This document shows positions 10,404 to 19,882 of a DNA stretch of 64,000 nucleotides, piece after piece. The notes below the pieces were generated by a model. It ran no database searches, was not told where the DNA came from, and saw only the letters and a list, made by a program, of their open reading frames with translations. Numbering within the stretch: position 1 is the stretch's first letter; the number at the start of each line of letters is the position of its first letter. The position numbers and the translations under genes were made by a program. The DNA is from Azospirillum sp. Lineage in GTDB: Bacteria > Pseudomonadota > Alphaproteobacteria > Azospirillales > Azospirillaceae. Location: assembly GCA_016124535.1 (NCBI GenBank), contig WGNK01000006.1, forward strand, positions 124,001 through 188,000, read 5' to 3'.

Positions 10404-11768
10404 TCAATAGGCATATTCGGTAAACACCGGATCGACGCTTTCCTTCCAGGCGCCGTGAAAGCGTTCGAGCAATTCATCCGCCGGTGTCATCCCGCTCCGC
10501 GCAATCGCGATCAACGGATCCAGAAAGCCGGTTTCGTTACTGCCGCCGCTGTCGCCTTGCGCCCGCCGACGCAAGCCCAGGCGCGCGATCTCCAGCACCT
10601 CCTGGGCCAGCGTCTGCACCGTGCCGTCGCGCCACGGCGTCGCCAGCCCCAGGCGCGGCACATCGCGGCGCAGCTGGGCGCGCTCCGCCGGGGTCCAGTC
10701 GCGCACCAGGGTCCAGGCGGCGTCCAGCGCGTCGGCGTCGTAGAGCAGCCCGACCCACAAGGCCGGCAGCGCACACAGCCGCCGCCACGGCCCGCCATCG
10801 GCGCCGCGCATCTCCAGGAAGCGCTTCAGCCGAACTTCGGGGAACAGCGTGGTCAGGTGGTCGGTCCAGTCGGTCATCAGCGGCCGCTCGCCCGGCAACT
10901 CCGGCAATTTTCCCGCCATGAAGGCGCGGAACGACCGGCCGGCAACGTCGATATAGCGGCCGTCGCGGTAGACGAAATACATCGGCACATCGAGCGCATA
11001 ATCGACGTAGCGCTCATAGCCGAAGCCGTCCTCGAACACGAAGGGCAGGTCGCCGCAGCGGTCGGAATCGGTGTCGGTCCAGATCTGGCTGCGGAAACTC
11101 TGGAAACCGTTGGGCTTGCCGTCGGTGAACGGCGAATTGGCGAACAGGGCGGTCGCCACCGGCTGCAAGGCCAGACCGACCCGGAACTTGCGCACCATAT
11201 CGGCTTCGTCGGCGAAATCGAGATTGACCTGGACCGTGCAGGTGCGGGTCATCATGTCGAGCCCGAGGTTGCCGCGCGTCGGCATGTAACGGCCCATGAT
11301 GCGGTAACGCGCCTTGGGCATCCAGGGAATTTGGTCGCGCGGCCATTTCGGCTGCATGCCCAGCCCGATCATGCCGATCCCGAGTTCCTGGTTGATCGTC
11401 CGGACCTGGTCCAGGTGCTCATTGACTTCTGCGCAGGTCTGGTGCAGGGACTCCAGCGGCGCCCCCGACAGCTCGACCTGGCCGCCCGGCTCCAGACTGA
11501 TATTGGCCGCCCCCTTGGTCAGGGCGATAAGGTTGCCGTCCTCGACCACTTCCTGCCAGCCGAACCGGGTCAATCCCCGGAGCAACGCACCGATCCCATC
11601 AGGCCCCTCGAAAGGCAGGGGGCGGAGGTCGGACAGGCGATAGGCGAATTTCTCGTGCTCGGTGCCGATCCGCCAAGCCGGTTTCGGCTTACCCCCGGCT
11701 TCAAGCCAACCGGCCAGTTGCCGGCATTCGGTGATCGGCTCGCCGCGCGAGCTGGCTGGAGCGGACAT
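10404..11768 (-). CDS. gshA: Glutamate-cysteine ligase (plant/alphaproteobacterial type)
   Basis: 454 residues, close to the usual length of the class shared by plants and alphaproteobacteria. It joins glutamate and cysteine with ATP to give gamma-glutamylcysteine, the first step of glutathione synthesis in the cytoplasm. Family features include [12 protein letters not shown] near residues 33-43, [31 protein letters not shown] and [14 protein letters not shown], then the conserved [10 protein letters not shown] strand. It lies 39 bases downstream of rsmE on the same strand, an order frequent in Rhodospirillales, and a lipoprotein gene follows. Confidence 0.95.
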   Translation of the reverse strand: MSAPASSRGEPITECRQLAGWLEAGGKPKPAWRIGTEHEKFAYRLSDLRPLPFEGPDGIGALLRGLTRFGWQEVVEDGNLIALTKGAANISLEPGGQVELSGAPLESLHQTCAEVNEHLDQVRTINQELGIGMIGLGMQPKWPRDQIPWMPKARYRIMGRYMPTRGNLGLDMMTRTCTVQVNLDFADEADMVRKFRVGLALQPVATALFANSPFTDGKPNGFQSFRSQIWTDTDSDRCGDLPFVFEDGFGYERYVDYALDVPMYFVYRDGRYIDVAGRSFRAFMAGKLPELPGERPLMTDWTDHLTTLFPEVRLKRFLEMRGADGGPWRRLCALPALWVGLLYDADALDAAWTLVRDWTPAERAQLRRDVPRLGLATPWRDGTVQTLAQEVLEIARLGLRRRAQGDSGGSNETGFLDPLIAIARSGMTPADELLERFHGAWKESVDPVFTEYAY

Positions 11769-11807
11769 CGGCAGTCTCGACCTTCGAGGTTTCGGGGTTG
11801 GTGGTGT

Positions 11808-12638
11808 TCAGGTTTCCGGAGCTTCGGTCGGCCGGACCCAGCCCGGCGCCCGGAACGGCGGCCGCGCCCCCGAAGCACAATCGCCGACCAGGGCCTGCCA
11901 GCACGCCAGCGCGGCAACCACCGCGGTCTCGGCACGCAACAGGCGCGGCCCCAGGCTCACCGGCACTATGAACGGAAATTGGTTAAGCAGGTCAAGCTCG
12001 GCGTCGGCGAAGCCGCCCTCCGGTCCGATCAGAATCCCGCCCGGTGCCGGCGACGGCCCAGCCAATGCCGCCGCGATCGGCGGCGCCACGCCCGATTCGG
12101 CGCACAGCATCAGGCGGTGAGCCGCGGGCCAATCGGCCAGCACCGCCTGCAAGGGCGTCGGCTCGGTCAGGACCGGCACGCTCAGCCGCTCGCACTGCTC
12201 CGCGGCCTCGGCCACGATCGCGCGCAAGCGGTCAAGATTGATGCCGGCATGGTTGGTATACCGGGTGACCACCGGCACCAGCCGCGCGACGCCGAGCTCG
12301 GTCGCCTTCTCAACCAGCAGCTCCAGCCGGCTCCGCTTGATCGGAGCGAACAGCAGCGCCGGCCCCGGCTCTGCCACCTGCTCGCGCCGGCGTTGCGCCA
12401 CCGTCACCACGGCACGATTGCGCGCGAGTTCGGTGATCACCGCCAACCACTCGCCATCGCGGCCGTTGAACAACGCGACCACCGCACCGGCCTGCAGCCG
12501 CAGGACATTGCGCAGGAGGTGGGCTTGCGCGGTCGCCAGCACGATCTCACCGCCGCCTGCCAGCTCGGCCTCGACGAACAGCCGGGTTCGGGGCGACCGC
12601 TCTGCGTTTGGCTCGCGGCTGGCGTTACCAGATTTCAT
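11808..12638 (-). CDS. rsmE: 16S rRNA (uracil1498-N3)-methyltransferase
   Basis: 276 residues from ATG 12638. RsmE methylates U1498 of 16S rRNA with SAM, using a C-terminal SPOUT (knotted) domain after a PUA-like N-terminal domain. The sequence has the expected KRSRLELLVEKATELGV helix (about 101-117), EAAEQCERL (144-152), the LIGPEGGF loop (203-210) and SLGPRLLRAETA near the end. It heads a probable operon with gshA. A short Pro-rich tail follows the knot and is not typical but harmless. Confidence 0.95.
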   Translation of the reverse strand: MKSGNASREPNAERSPRTRLFVEAELAGGGEIVLATAQAHLLRNVLRLQAGAVVALFNGRDGEWLAVITELARNRAVVTVAQRRREQVAEPGPALLFAPIKRSRLELLVEKATELGVARLVPVVTRYTNHAGINLDRLRAIVAEAAEQCERLSVPVLTEPTPLQAVLADWPAAHRLMLCAESGVAPPIAAALAGPSPAPGGILIGPEGGFADAELDLLNQFPFIVPVSLGPRLLRAETAVVAALACWQALVGDCASGARPPFRAPGWVRPTEAPET

Positions 12639-12883
12639 TGCACTCTAATCTTTGTGTTCGAGGCCGACAGCACCACAGCCCTTGGCCCTGGCGCCAGCGA
12701 TGGCCGGCGACATCGCGTCCAGTTGCCATAGATGTCCCCGGCGGGCATGCTTGTCGAGCCCCCGGCAGACCGCCAAGTGTCTGGTAACCAAACGGCCAAG
12801 CGCCTGGTAACCCGACGGAGTTCAAGTGCCCCTGCGATCCCCCGGCGCCTCTCCGGCGCCACCGCCCCAACAGGAGACCGGCC

Positions 12884-13678
12884 ATGACGCGACCCCTGCC
12901 GCCCCGGGTTCTGGTGATTGCGGCGGTGCTGATGGCCGGCGCGACCGGTGCCGCATGGTCGCGTGAGGAGCCCGACGCCACCCCGGTTGTCACCCTGACC
13001 GAACCCGAGGCCAGGGGCGAGATTCTGCGGCCGGCCCGATCGCCGCGCACCGCCCGTCCGGGCCGTGCGCTGGAGTCCCTGCCCCGGCCCGGGGTGAAGC
13101 CGCCGGTCCCTGCCGCCGCCCCTCACGAAACCGCCCCTCACGAAACCGCCGGCAAGCCATTCATCCACCACGAGCCCCATGGCGCCAGCCCCGTCGAAAT
13201 GGCCCATGGCCAAGAGCACGGCGAGGTCCACGGCGGCGAGCACGGCGAGGCCCATAGCGGCGGCCACGGCGAAAAAGCTGGCTCGATGACCGACGACGCC
13301 ACCACCGCAGTCGAGATGATCGCCGAGGTCGCCGAAAGCCACCTGGCGGTCGATGCCATCCAGATGCTGAAGGGCGGCGGCCGCTTCACCCATATGTTCC
13401 AGGCCTTCGACCACGGCGACACCACCACCGCGGTGGCGCTCGGCATCGGCCTGGTCGCCGAGGGCGCCATCGTCGGCTGGCTGCTTGCGTCCACCGGCAT
13501 CGGCGGGCTGGTGATGTCGGAATGGGCCGGCGAAATCGCATTGGGGCTGGTCGGCACCGCGGCGATGGCCAAGGCGGCCAACTTCGCCGGCGAGAAAATC
13601 GAGGAGGTCGCCCACGGCACCCTCAGCCGCCATCAGCAACGCTACGCCCAGGCCGAGACCGGCAAGCCACGGCATTAG
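12884..13678 (+). CDS. Exported His-rich protein with glycine-zipper hydrophobic segment
   Basis: 264 residues from ATG 12884 with CAGGAG about 8 bases upstream. An N-terminal hydrophobic segment ending AAWSR is a probable signal peptide or anchor. Residues about 85-130 are rich in His, Glu and Gly (HGQEHGEVHGGEHGEAHSGG), suggesting metal binding. The C-terminal part has a Gly-rich hydrophobic stretch, GIGLVAEGAIVGWLLASTG, and a second one, like glycine-zipper membrane segments. Neighbours give no clue; the gene is convergent with cbpM. Family unknown; metal binding is inference from composition. Confidence 0.68.
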   Translation: MTRPLPPRVLVIAAVLMAGATGAAWSREEPDATPVVTLTEPEARGEILRPARSPRTARPGRALESLPRPGVKPPVPAAAPHETAPHETAGKPFIHHEPHGASPVEMAHGQEHGEVHGGEHGEAHSGGHGEKAGSMTDDATTAVEMIAEVAESHLAVDAIQMLKGGGRFTHMFQAFDHGDTTTAVALGIGLVAEGAIVGWLLASTGIGGLVMSEWAGEIALGLVGTAAMAKAANFAGEKIEEVAHGTLSRHQQRYAQAETGKPRH

Positions 13679-13693
13679 CCTGACCGGACGCCC

Positions 13694-14032
13694 TCAGCCG
13701 GCGGTACCAGCCAGTGCGTCCAGGATGCGCTCGCGGATCTCGCGGGGCTGAACTTCGACCGCCGCGGCCAGGCAGCGCAGCTCATGGCGCAGACCGTGGA
13801 TCTGATCCAGCAGCGACAGCACCACCGGGATCGCCTCGTCCCCGAGATGGAGGTCGTCGTGCAGGTCCCGGATCAGCCGGATCCGGGCGACATCGATCTC
13901 GGCAAACAGCCAGCCCCGATCCGGGCCGCCGTCCTGGGGCTGGGGCACCACCCAACGGCGCACCACCCAATCTTCGACCTGTTCGACGCGCACGCCCTGG
14001 ACCACGGTGGGCAATTGGTCGGAGGTGATCAT
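13694..14032 (-). CDS. cbpM: Chaperone modulator CbpM-like protein
   Basis: 112 residues from ATG 14032, which overlaps the cbpA stop as ATGA. CbpM proteins bind the J domain of the co-chaperone CbpA and dampen it. The MerR-like N-terminal part (VEDWVVRRWVVPQ), the DVARIRLIRDLHDDL helix and LGDEAIPVVLSLLDQIHGLR match the family. Position directly behind a DnaJ-type gene without a zinc-finger domain supports the call. Confidence 0.85.
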   Translation of the reverse strand: MITSDQLPTVVQGVRVEQVEDWVVRRWVVPQPQDGGPDRGWLFAEIDVARIRLIRDLHDDLHLGDEAIPVVLSLLDQIHGLRHELRCLAAAVEVQPREIRERILDALAGTAG

Positions 14033-14943
14033 CGGCCTTTCTCCATGCCGTGGCGCGGATCATAGGGATGCGCGTCCGCCCAGCCGCGCACCAACTGCTC
14101 CAGGGCCGCATCCGGGCGTTCGGGCAGCATGACCTCCAGGCGGACCAGTTGGTCGCCGGCCGCCCGACGGCCATGGCCGGGTATGCCCCTGCCCTTGAGC
14201 CGGAGCACGTGCCCGGTATTCGAGCCTTTGGGGATGGTCAGCGCCACCGTGCCTGAAACCGTCGGCACCTCGACCTTGGCGCCCAGCACCGCTTCGGCCA
14301 GCGACAGTGGCAGCGCCAGGTGGATGTCGTTGCCCTTGCGCTCGAACCGCGGATCGGGTGCGACCGAGACCTCGATCAGCAGATCCCCCGGCGGGCGGCC
14401 CTGGGCGCCCGGCGCGCCCTTGCCCCGCAAACGCAAGGTCTGGCCGTCGCGCAGACCCGGCGGAATCGCGATATCCAGCGAGCGGCCATCCGGCAGCGTG
14501 ACCCGCTTGCGGGCCCCGTTGGCGGCATCGAGGAATTCGACCGTCAGGCCAAGCTGGAGATCGCCGCCGCCAGAGCCAAATCCACCCGAGGCCCGCGCGC
14601 GCCCGCCGAACAATCCGGAAAAAATATCGCCCAGGTCCTCGAAACCGGCGCCGCTCTGATACTTGAAGGCCTCCGGCCCGGCACCGGCATGCTGGCGATA
14701 ATAGTCGCGCTGGAATTGGGGATTGCCGTCGTCGCCGATCTCGCCGCGGTCGTAACGCGCGCGCTTGTCCTTGTCGCCCAGGATGTCCCAGGCCGCCGCG
14801 ATCGTCTTGAACTTTTCTTCGGCCTTGGCATCGCCCGGATGAAGGTCGGGATGGTGCCCCTTCGCCAGGCGCCGATAGGCCTTGCGAATCTCGTCGGCAC
14901 TGGCATCCGACTTCACCCCCAACACGTCGTAGAGTTTGCCCAT
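14029..14943 (-). CDS. cbpA: DnaJ-type co-chaperone, CbpA-like
   Basis: 304 residues from ATG 14943 (MGKLYDVLGVKSDAS); the open frame extends 54 codons further upstream but the extra part is not DnaJ-like. It stimulates DnaK. The J domain covers about residues 1-70 with the HPD motif (GHHPDLHPGD). A Gly/Phe-rich linker (GLFGGRARASGGFGSGGG) follows, then two C-terminal substrate-binding domains with LTVEFLDAANGARK and LPLSLAEAVLGAKVEVPTV. The Cys-rich zinc-finger of DnaJ is absent, as in CbpA. Overlaps cbpM by four bases. Confidence 0.92.
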   Translation of the reverse strand: MGKLYDVLGVKSDASADEIRKAYRRLAKGHHPDLHPGDAKAEEKFKTIAAAWDILGDKDKRARYDRGEIGDDGNPQFQRDYYRQHAGAGPEAFKYQSGAGFEDLGDIFSGLFGGRARASGGFGSGGGDLQLGLTVEFLDAANGARKRVTLPDGRSLDIAIPPGLRDGQTLRLRGKGAPGAQGRPPGDLLIEVSVAPDPRFERKGNDIHLALPLSLAEAVLGAKVEVPTVSGTVALTIPKGSNTGHVLRLKGRGIPGHGRRAAGDQLVRLEVMLPERPDAALEQLVRGWADAHPYDPRHGMEKGR

Positions 14944-15058
14944 CCCCCTGCCCCGATTGCCACTTCGCCCCTTGCACTTGGGCGGATACCGCGAGGTGTT
15001 CAAGACAGCCGCCGGGGCGGGCGCAGCGCCGGCAGCGACGGACCGGAGGCGGTTCGCC

Positions 15059-15475
15059 TCAGTTCCTGCTCCGGGCCTCGAATTCTTGCTGGAGCTGATC
15101 GACACGCGTCTTGGTCATGTCGCCTTTGCAGCCGATTTCGACCACGCCGCGCTGGGTGCCGCCCCTGAAGGTATCGCCCTGCCAGGCGCATTCGGCATCA
15201 CGGAAGGAAATCCAGGCGCGCTGGGCGTCGCGCAAGAGGACCCGTGACTCATCGTCGAGCACGCGCGGCGACATCAGGCGCTGGTAGATCGCGTTCAGCC
15301 GGCGATCCTGCGAGCTCAGCAAATCACCAAAACAATTGACCATCGCCGAAGTGGTCAAGGCGCCGTCGCATGGCGAGGCCGCGGCGGCTGGTCCGGCGGC
15401 GAGCGCCGCCAAAGCGACCACGCCGGCCGCCAGATAGGACCCCATAGCGGAAAAGAACATCGGCGGGACTTTCAT
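15059..15475 (-). CDS. LprI-like (DUF1311) periplasmic protein
   Basis: 138 residues with a Sec signal peptide ending near AAAAS (residue 34). The mature domain carries the DUF1311 pattern: SPCDGALTTSAMVNCF, LNAIYQRLM and LLRDAQRAWISFRDAECAW, with four Cys likely to form disulphides. Proteins of this group include the LprI lysozyme inhibitor; whether this one inhibits lysozyme is not shown. It is monocistronic between cbpA and the divergent dapF. Confidence 0.85.
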   Translation of the reverse strand: MKVPPMFFSAMGSYLAAGVVALAALAAGPAAAASPCDGALTTSAMVNCFGDLLSSQDRRLNAIYQRLMSPRVLDDESRVLLRDAQRAWISFRDAECAWQGDTFRGGTQRGVVEIGCKGDMTKTRVDQLQQEFEARSRN

Positions 15476-15633
15476 TCCGGTGGAACCGTTGGCCCGGCTG
15501 AACCTTTGGCGGGACGATCAGGCTGCCATGTCCGCGGCGGCCGGTCAAATCCCCGCTGGGTCGAGCACCCCGTGCGGAATCCCACTTGTCCCGAACATGG
15601 ACAGAGCTGGCAGCACTCGCCTATAACGCGACC

Positions 15634-16491
15634 ATGGAATGTTTCGATTTGCCGTTTACCAAGATGCACGGTCTGGGCAACGATTTCGTCGTGCTCGACG
15701 CCCGAAGCGCTGCGTTCTCGCTGGACGACCGGCTGGCGCACGCGATTGCCGACCGGCGCACCGGCGTCGGCTGCGACCAGCTGATCGTGATCGAGCCGCC
15801 GCGCTCCGCCGAAGCCGCCGCGTTCATGCGCATCCGCAACGCCGATGGCGGCGAGGTCGCGGCCTGCGGCAACGCCACCCGCTGCGTCGCCTCGCTGCTG
15901 ATGGCGGAGAACGGCAACCGCCGGGTGGTCATCGAGACGCTCGCCGGGCTGCTCGAAGCCGATGCCGCCGAGAACGGGCAGATCACCGTCGACCTCGGCC
16001 CGGCACGCCTCGACTGGCGGGAAATTCCGCTGAGCCAGCCCACCGATACCCTCCATTTGCCCCTGACCCAGGGACCGCTCGCCGACGGCGTCGCGGTCAA
16101 TGTCGGCAACCCCCATGCGGTGTTCTTCGTCGATGACGTGGCACGGGTCCCGCTGGCCGAACTGGGGCCGGTGATCGAGCATCATCCGTTGTTCCCGGAA
16201 CGCACCAATGTCGAGGCGGTCCAGGTGCTGGCGCGCGACCGGTTGCGCCTTCGGGTGTGGGAACGCGGCGCCGGCATCACCCAGGCCTGCGGCACCGGCG
16301 CCTGCGCCACCCTGATCGCCGCGGTGCGCCGTGGCCTGACCGAGCGGCGGGCCGAAGTCGTGCTCGACGGTGGCTCCCTGGTGATCGAGTGGCGCCCGGA
16401 CCGCCACGTCGTGATGACCGGCCCGGCCGCAATCAGCTTCACCGGCCGCCTCGACACCCGCCGGTTCTCCCCTGGGGCAAACGCGACATGA
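15634..16491 (+). CDS. dapF: Diaminopimelate epimerase
   Basis: 285 residues from ATG 15634 (MECFDLPFTKMHGLGNDFVV); a longer frame from 15586 adds 16 unlikely residues. DapF interconverts LL- and meso-diaminopimelate for lysine and peptidoglycan. The two catalytic cysteines are visible: Cys78 in ACGNATRC and Cys219 in QACGTGAC. The stop overlaps the mtaB start as ATGA, making the first gene of a dapF-mtaB-ftsY operon typical of this order. Confidence 0.96.
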   Translation: MECFDLPFTKMHGLGNDFVVLDARSAAFSLDDRLAHAIADRRTGVGCDQLIVIEPPRSAEAAAFMRIRNADGGEVAACGNATRCVASLLMAENGNRRVVIETLAGLLEADAAENGQITVDLGPARLDWREIPLSQPTDTLHLPLTQGPLADGVAVNVGNPHAVFFVDDVARVPLAELGPVIEHHPLFPERTNVEAVQVLARDRLRLRVWERGAGITQACGTGACATLIAAVRRGLTERRAEVVLDGGSLVIEWRPDRHVVMTGPAAISFTGRLDTRRFSPGANAT

Positions 16492-17807
16492 CCGCCGCGG
16501 CCGAGCGCGGGGACCATGCAGAAGGTGAGGTAACCGCCGAAAGCCCTTGCGGTATCGAGATTATTACCTTTGGTTGCCGGCTCAACGCCTATGAGAGCGA
16601 GGTGATGCGGGCCCAGGCGCGCGCAGCCGGTCTCAGCGATGCCATCATCGTCAACACCTGCGCGGTCACCGCCGAGGCCGAACGCCAGGCCCGCCAGGCG
16701 ATCCGCAAGGCGCGCCGGCAACGCCCCGGTGCGCGGCTGATCGTGACCGGCTGTGCCGCACAAATCGACCCCGGCCGCTTTGCCGCGATGCCCGAGGTCG
16801 ACCAAGTCTTGGGTAACACCGAAAAGCTGCAGGCGGAATCTTTTATCGGCGAACCGGCGCGGGACCGGATCGCGGTCGCCGACATCCAGACGGTGCGGGA
16901 AACCGCCGGCCACCTGATCGCCGGCTTCGAGGGACGAACCCGCGCCTTCGTCCAGGCCCAGCAGGGCTGCGATCATCGCTGCACCTTCTGCATCATTCCG
17001 TTCGGCCGCGGCCCCTCGCGCTCGGTGCCGATCGGCCGGGTGGTCGAACAGGTGCGCCGGCTGGTCGAAGCCGGCACCCGCGAGGTCGTGCTGTCGGGCG
17101 TCGATCTGACCTCCTACGGTCCGGACCTGCCCGGCCAGCCGAGCCTGGGCCAGATGGTCCGGCGCCTGCTGGCGCTGGTGCCGGAGCTGCCGCGACTGCG
17201 TCTGTCGTCGCTCGACCCGGCGGCGATCGATCGCGACCTCTGGCGCCTGATCGCCGAGGAACCGCGGCTGATGCCCCATCTCCATCTCAGCCTCCAGGCC
17301 GGCGACGATCTGGTGCTGAAGCGGATGCGGCGGCGCCATAGTCGTGCCGATGCGGTGGCGCTCAGTGCCCGAGCCCGGTCCTTGCGGCCGGGGCTGGCGC
17401 TGGGCGCCGACCTGATCGCGGGCTTTCCCACCGAATCCGAAGAAATGTTCGATAATACACTGAATATCATAGAAGACTGCGGGCTGACCTGGCTGCACGT
17501 CTTCCCCTATTCGGCCCGCGCCAGCACCCCGGCAGCGCGCATGCCCCAGGTGCCGGTCGCGGTGCGGCGCGAGCGTGCCGCCCGGCTGCGTGCCGCCGGC
17601 GACCGGGCGGTCGAGCGCTTTCACGCGACCCAGATCGGCGCTATCGCCGAGGTCCTGGTCGAACGCGACCGGCTTGGCCGCACCGAACATTTTTCCGAGC
17701 TTCGGCTCGACCGACCGGCCACGACCGGCACCCTGGTGCGGGTCGCCGTGGTCGGCTCCGACGGCGACCAATTGGTCGGACGCATCGAACAGGGACCAGC
17801 GGCATGA
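16488..17807 (+). CDS. mtaB: tRNA t6A37 methylthiotransferase MtaB
   Basis: 439 residues from ATG 16488, overlapping dapF by four bases. MtaB converts t6A37 to ms2t6A37 in tRNAs reading ANN codons, using two 4Fe-4S clusters and SAM. The N-terminal UPF0004 domain shows its three cluster cysteines in ITFGCRLNAYE, VNTCAV and VTGCAA. The radical SAM site is QQGCDHRCTFC, cysteines 161, 165 and 168. A TRAM domain closes the protein (LVRVAVVGSDGDQLVG). The GCRLNAYES start separates MtaB from MiaB and RimO. The open frame continues upstream into dapF, but the ATGA junction fixes the start. Confidence 0.94.
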   Translation: MTAAAERGDHAEGEVTAESPCGIEIITFGCRLNAYESEVMRAQARAAGLSDAIIVNTCAVTAEAERQARQAIRKARRQRPGARLIVTGCAAQIDPGRFAAMPEVDQVLGNTEKLQAESFIGEPARDRIAVADIQTVRETAGHLIAGFEGRTRAFVQAQQGCDHRCTFCIIPFGRGPSRSVPIGRVVEQVRRLVEAGTREVVLSGVDLTSYGPDLPGQPSLGQMVRRLLALVPELPRLRLSSLDPAAIDRDLWRLIAEEPRLMPHLHLSLQAGDDLVLKRMRRRHSRADAVALSARARSLRPGLALGADLIAGFPTESEEMFDNTLNIIEDCGLTWLHVFPYSARASTPAARMPQVPVAVRRERAARLRAAGDRAVERFHATQIGAIAEVLVERDRLGRTEHFSELRLDRPATTGTLVRVAVVGSDGDQLVGRIEQGPAA

Positions 17808-18805
17808 TCCGTTTGTGGGGTGGCAAGACCACCAAGGACCAATCCGACGGCCAGCAGCCGGAGGCGACCAGCGGCTCCGGCTGGCTGGGCCGGCTCAAAT
17901 CCGGGCTGACCAAGTCGTCGTCCCGGCTGTCGGACGGCATTTCCGGCATCTTCACCCGGAAAAAGCTCGACCACGCCACCCTGGAGGAGTTGGAGGAGCT
18001 GCTGATCGCCGCCGACCTCGGACCCGGCACCGCGGCCAAACTGACCGCCGGGCTGGCCCGGAGCCGACTCGGCAAGGAGGTCACCGCCGAGGAGGTGCGC
18101 GGGCTGCTCGCCGCCGACATCGCCGGCATCCTGGCGCCGGTCGCCCGGCCGTTGCCGCTCGACTCGTCGTGCCGGCCCCAGGTCATCCTGATGGTCGGGG
18201 TCAATGGCACCGGCAAGACCACCACCATCGGCAAGCTCGCCTGGCAGCTGCGCGACGAGGACTGCAGCGTCATGATCGCCGCCTGCGACACATTCCGGGC
18301 AGGCGCGGTCAGCCAGCTTCAGGTCTGGGGCGAGCGCACCGGCAGCCCGGTGATGGCGCGGGAGGCCGGCGCCGATGCCGCGGGATTGGCCTTCGAGTCG
18401 CTGGAGCGCGCCCGCCGCGACCAGGCCGACGTGCTGATGATCGACACCGCCGGCCGGCTGCAGAACAAGGCCAACCTGATGGCCGAGCTGCAGAAAATCG
18501 TCCGGGTCCTGAAGAAGCTCGACCCCTCGGCGCCCCACCTCACCCTGCTCACGCTGGATGCCACCACCGGCCAGAACGCCCATGCCCAGGTCGAGGTGTT
18601 CAAGGACATGGTCCAGGTCAGCGGCATCATCGTGACCAAGCTCGACGGTTCGGCACGGGGCGGGGTGCTGGTGGCGCTCGCCGAGCGGTTCGGGCTGCCG
18701 GTCTATGCGATCGGGGTCGGCGAGGGCGTGGAGGATCTGCGGCCCTTCGATGCCCAGGCCTTTGCCCGCACGCTGTTGGGGCTGGATGCTGTGGCTGGCG
18801 GCTAA
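17804..18805 (+). CDS. ftsY: Signal recognition particle receptor FtsY
   Basis: 333 residues, start overlapping mtaB as ATGA. FtsY is the SRP receptor GTPase that docks ribosome-SRP complexes at the inner membrane. A short variable N-terminal part (about 50 residues) replaces the long acidic A domain of enterobacteria. The N domain follows, then the G domain with GVNGTGKTTT (132-141), DTFRAGA, DTAGRLQNKANLM and TKLDGSARGG, ending in GVGEGVEDLRPF. Last gene of the dapF-mtaB-ftsY operon; an inverted repeat overlaps its stop. Confidence 0.97.
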   Translation: MIRLWGGKTTKDQSDGQQPEATSGSGWLGRLKSGLTKSSSRLSDGISGIFTRKKLDHATLEELEELLIAADLGPGTAAKLTAGLARSRLGKEVTAEEVRGLLAADIAGILAPVARPLPLDSSCRPQVILMVGVNGTGKTTTIGKLAWQLRDEDCSVMIAACDTFRAGAVSQLQVWGERTGSPVMAREAGADAAGLAFESLERARRDQADVLMIDTAGRLQNKANLMAELQKIVRVLKKLDPSAPHLTLLTLDATTGQNAHAQVEVFKDMVQVSGIIVTKLDGSARGGVLVALAERFGLPVYAIGVGEGVEDLRPFDAQAFARTLLGLDAVAGG

Positions 18806-18835
18806 CCCGAAACCAGACCTTGCGTCGGTTAGCCG
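18799..18835. terminator. Hairpin at the end of the dapF-mtaB-ftsY operon
   Basis: Nine-base perfect arms cggctaacc and ggttagccg, separated by 19 bases, overlap the ftsY stop codon. There is no T-run, so it may be a weak or factor-dependent terminator or a 3-prime stabilising hairpin. The interval to the next gene at 19005 has nothing else recognisable. Confidence 0.5.
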
Positions 18836-19004
18836 GCGCTGCTCGGTCAGCACATCAAGGACCTCCGCTAAGAGACTCGGATAGCGTTGAGCGGGCTCGA
18901 AAAAACCGGTTGATAAGCGGGATTCCTTTGCGATCTCGACTCGCCTTTGGGGCATAGGCTTGCTAGGTTAGACTTCTCGCCAAGTAAGTTCGGAATGACG
19001 TCCT

Positions 19005-19868
19005 ATGCTCGAAATCGCCGTAACGATCTTCGCGCTCCTCCTGCTCGGAGGAGTCGTCGTCATGCTGATCCAGGAACCCGATCTCCTATCGGCGGGAATG
19101 GCTCTGGTCCTCGGTATGGTGTTCTTCAGCATTCCGCTGTTGATCGCCATGGCACCGTTGTTCGTTCTGTTCCTGCTGACGGTCTCGGCTCTGTCGATCG
19201 GCTATGGCGTGTCGACGATCAGTCGTCGCCGCCGCGCCCAGATTATGGAACGCCAAAGCTATGAACAGGCCCGCCGGCGCAAGGCCGCACCGGCACGGCG
19301 TGAGACCGACTGGTACGACGAGATCGAGCTCGACCCCGCCGCGACGCGCCAGGGCCGCAACAGTGCCGCTGCCGAATCCGCCGACGAGTTCGGACGCGGG
19401 GAATACGGCCGCGGGGACTACGGCCGCGGGGACTACGGCCGCGGGGACTACGGCCGTGCGCCGCGTCGCGACCGCGTGGCGGAGGACCCGGCGTCCGATA
19501 ATCCCTTGACCCGCATGGCCCGGTTCTACCGCCGCCTGGGTGGTGCCCGCAGCGAGGACACCGGCGAGTCGGAGTATCACTCCGGCGGCGGCGAACCGAT
19601 GGATCTGGAGGCCTATGAGGCCCAGCGCGCCCGCGTCCGTGCCGCGGCGCGGGAGCGGGTGCTGGCCTCGATGGAAGACCCGATCGATCCCCAACTGCGC
19701 GGCTCGCAACAGCGCGGGGCCGGCGTGCAGTCCGCCGACGGCACCGAGACCCGCCCGAGCGGAGCGATCGCCGCCGACCGGGTCGCCGCCCAGCGCAACG
19801 GCAGCGGCGAGCCCCCCCGCCGCCAGGAACGCCAGGCCTCGCTGATCCGCTTGGCCCGGCGGCTGTAA
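19005..19868 (+). CDS. Membrane-anchored protein with GRGDY repeats
   Basis: 287 residues from ATG 19005. The first about 70 residues hold two or three hydrophobic segments (VTIFALLLLGGVVVMLI, then ALVLGMVFFSIPLLIAM and FVLFLLTVSALSIG), followed by a basic RRRRAQ stop-transfer. The remainder is charged and presumably cytoplasmic, with a low-complexity block of GRGEY/GRGDY units near residues 127-147 and long Arg/Glu-rich helices. No family recognised. A 44-residue lipoprotein gene follows after 14 bases and is probably cotranscribed. Confidence 0.7.
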   Translation: MLEIAVTIFALLLLGGVVVMLIQEPDLLSAGMALVLGMVFFSIPLLIAMAPLFVLFLLTVSALSIGYGVSTISRRRRAQIMERQSYEQARRRKAAPARRETDWYDEIELDPAATRQGRNSAAAESADEFGRGEYGRGDYGRGDYGRGDYGRAPRRDRVAEDPASDNPLTRMARFYRRLGGARSEDTGESEYHSGGGEPMDLEAYEAQRARVRAAARERVLASMEDPIDPQLRGSQQRGAGVQSADGTETRPSGAIAADRVAAQRNGSGEPPRRQERQASLIRLARRL

Positions 19869-19882
19869 TCGGAGAATTACCG

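Noticed and set aside
8144..12731. Plus-strand frames of 718 and 973 codons opposite the ATPase, lipoprotein, gshA and rsmE genes
   Set aside because: They run through four well-supported minus-strand genes and show no domain of their own; typical of high-GC antisense frames.
19385..19460. RGD triplets in the GRGDY repeats as an integrin-binding signal
   Set aside because: The block follows the stop-transfer and is probably cytoplasmic; RGD arises simply from the repeat unit.
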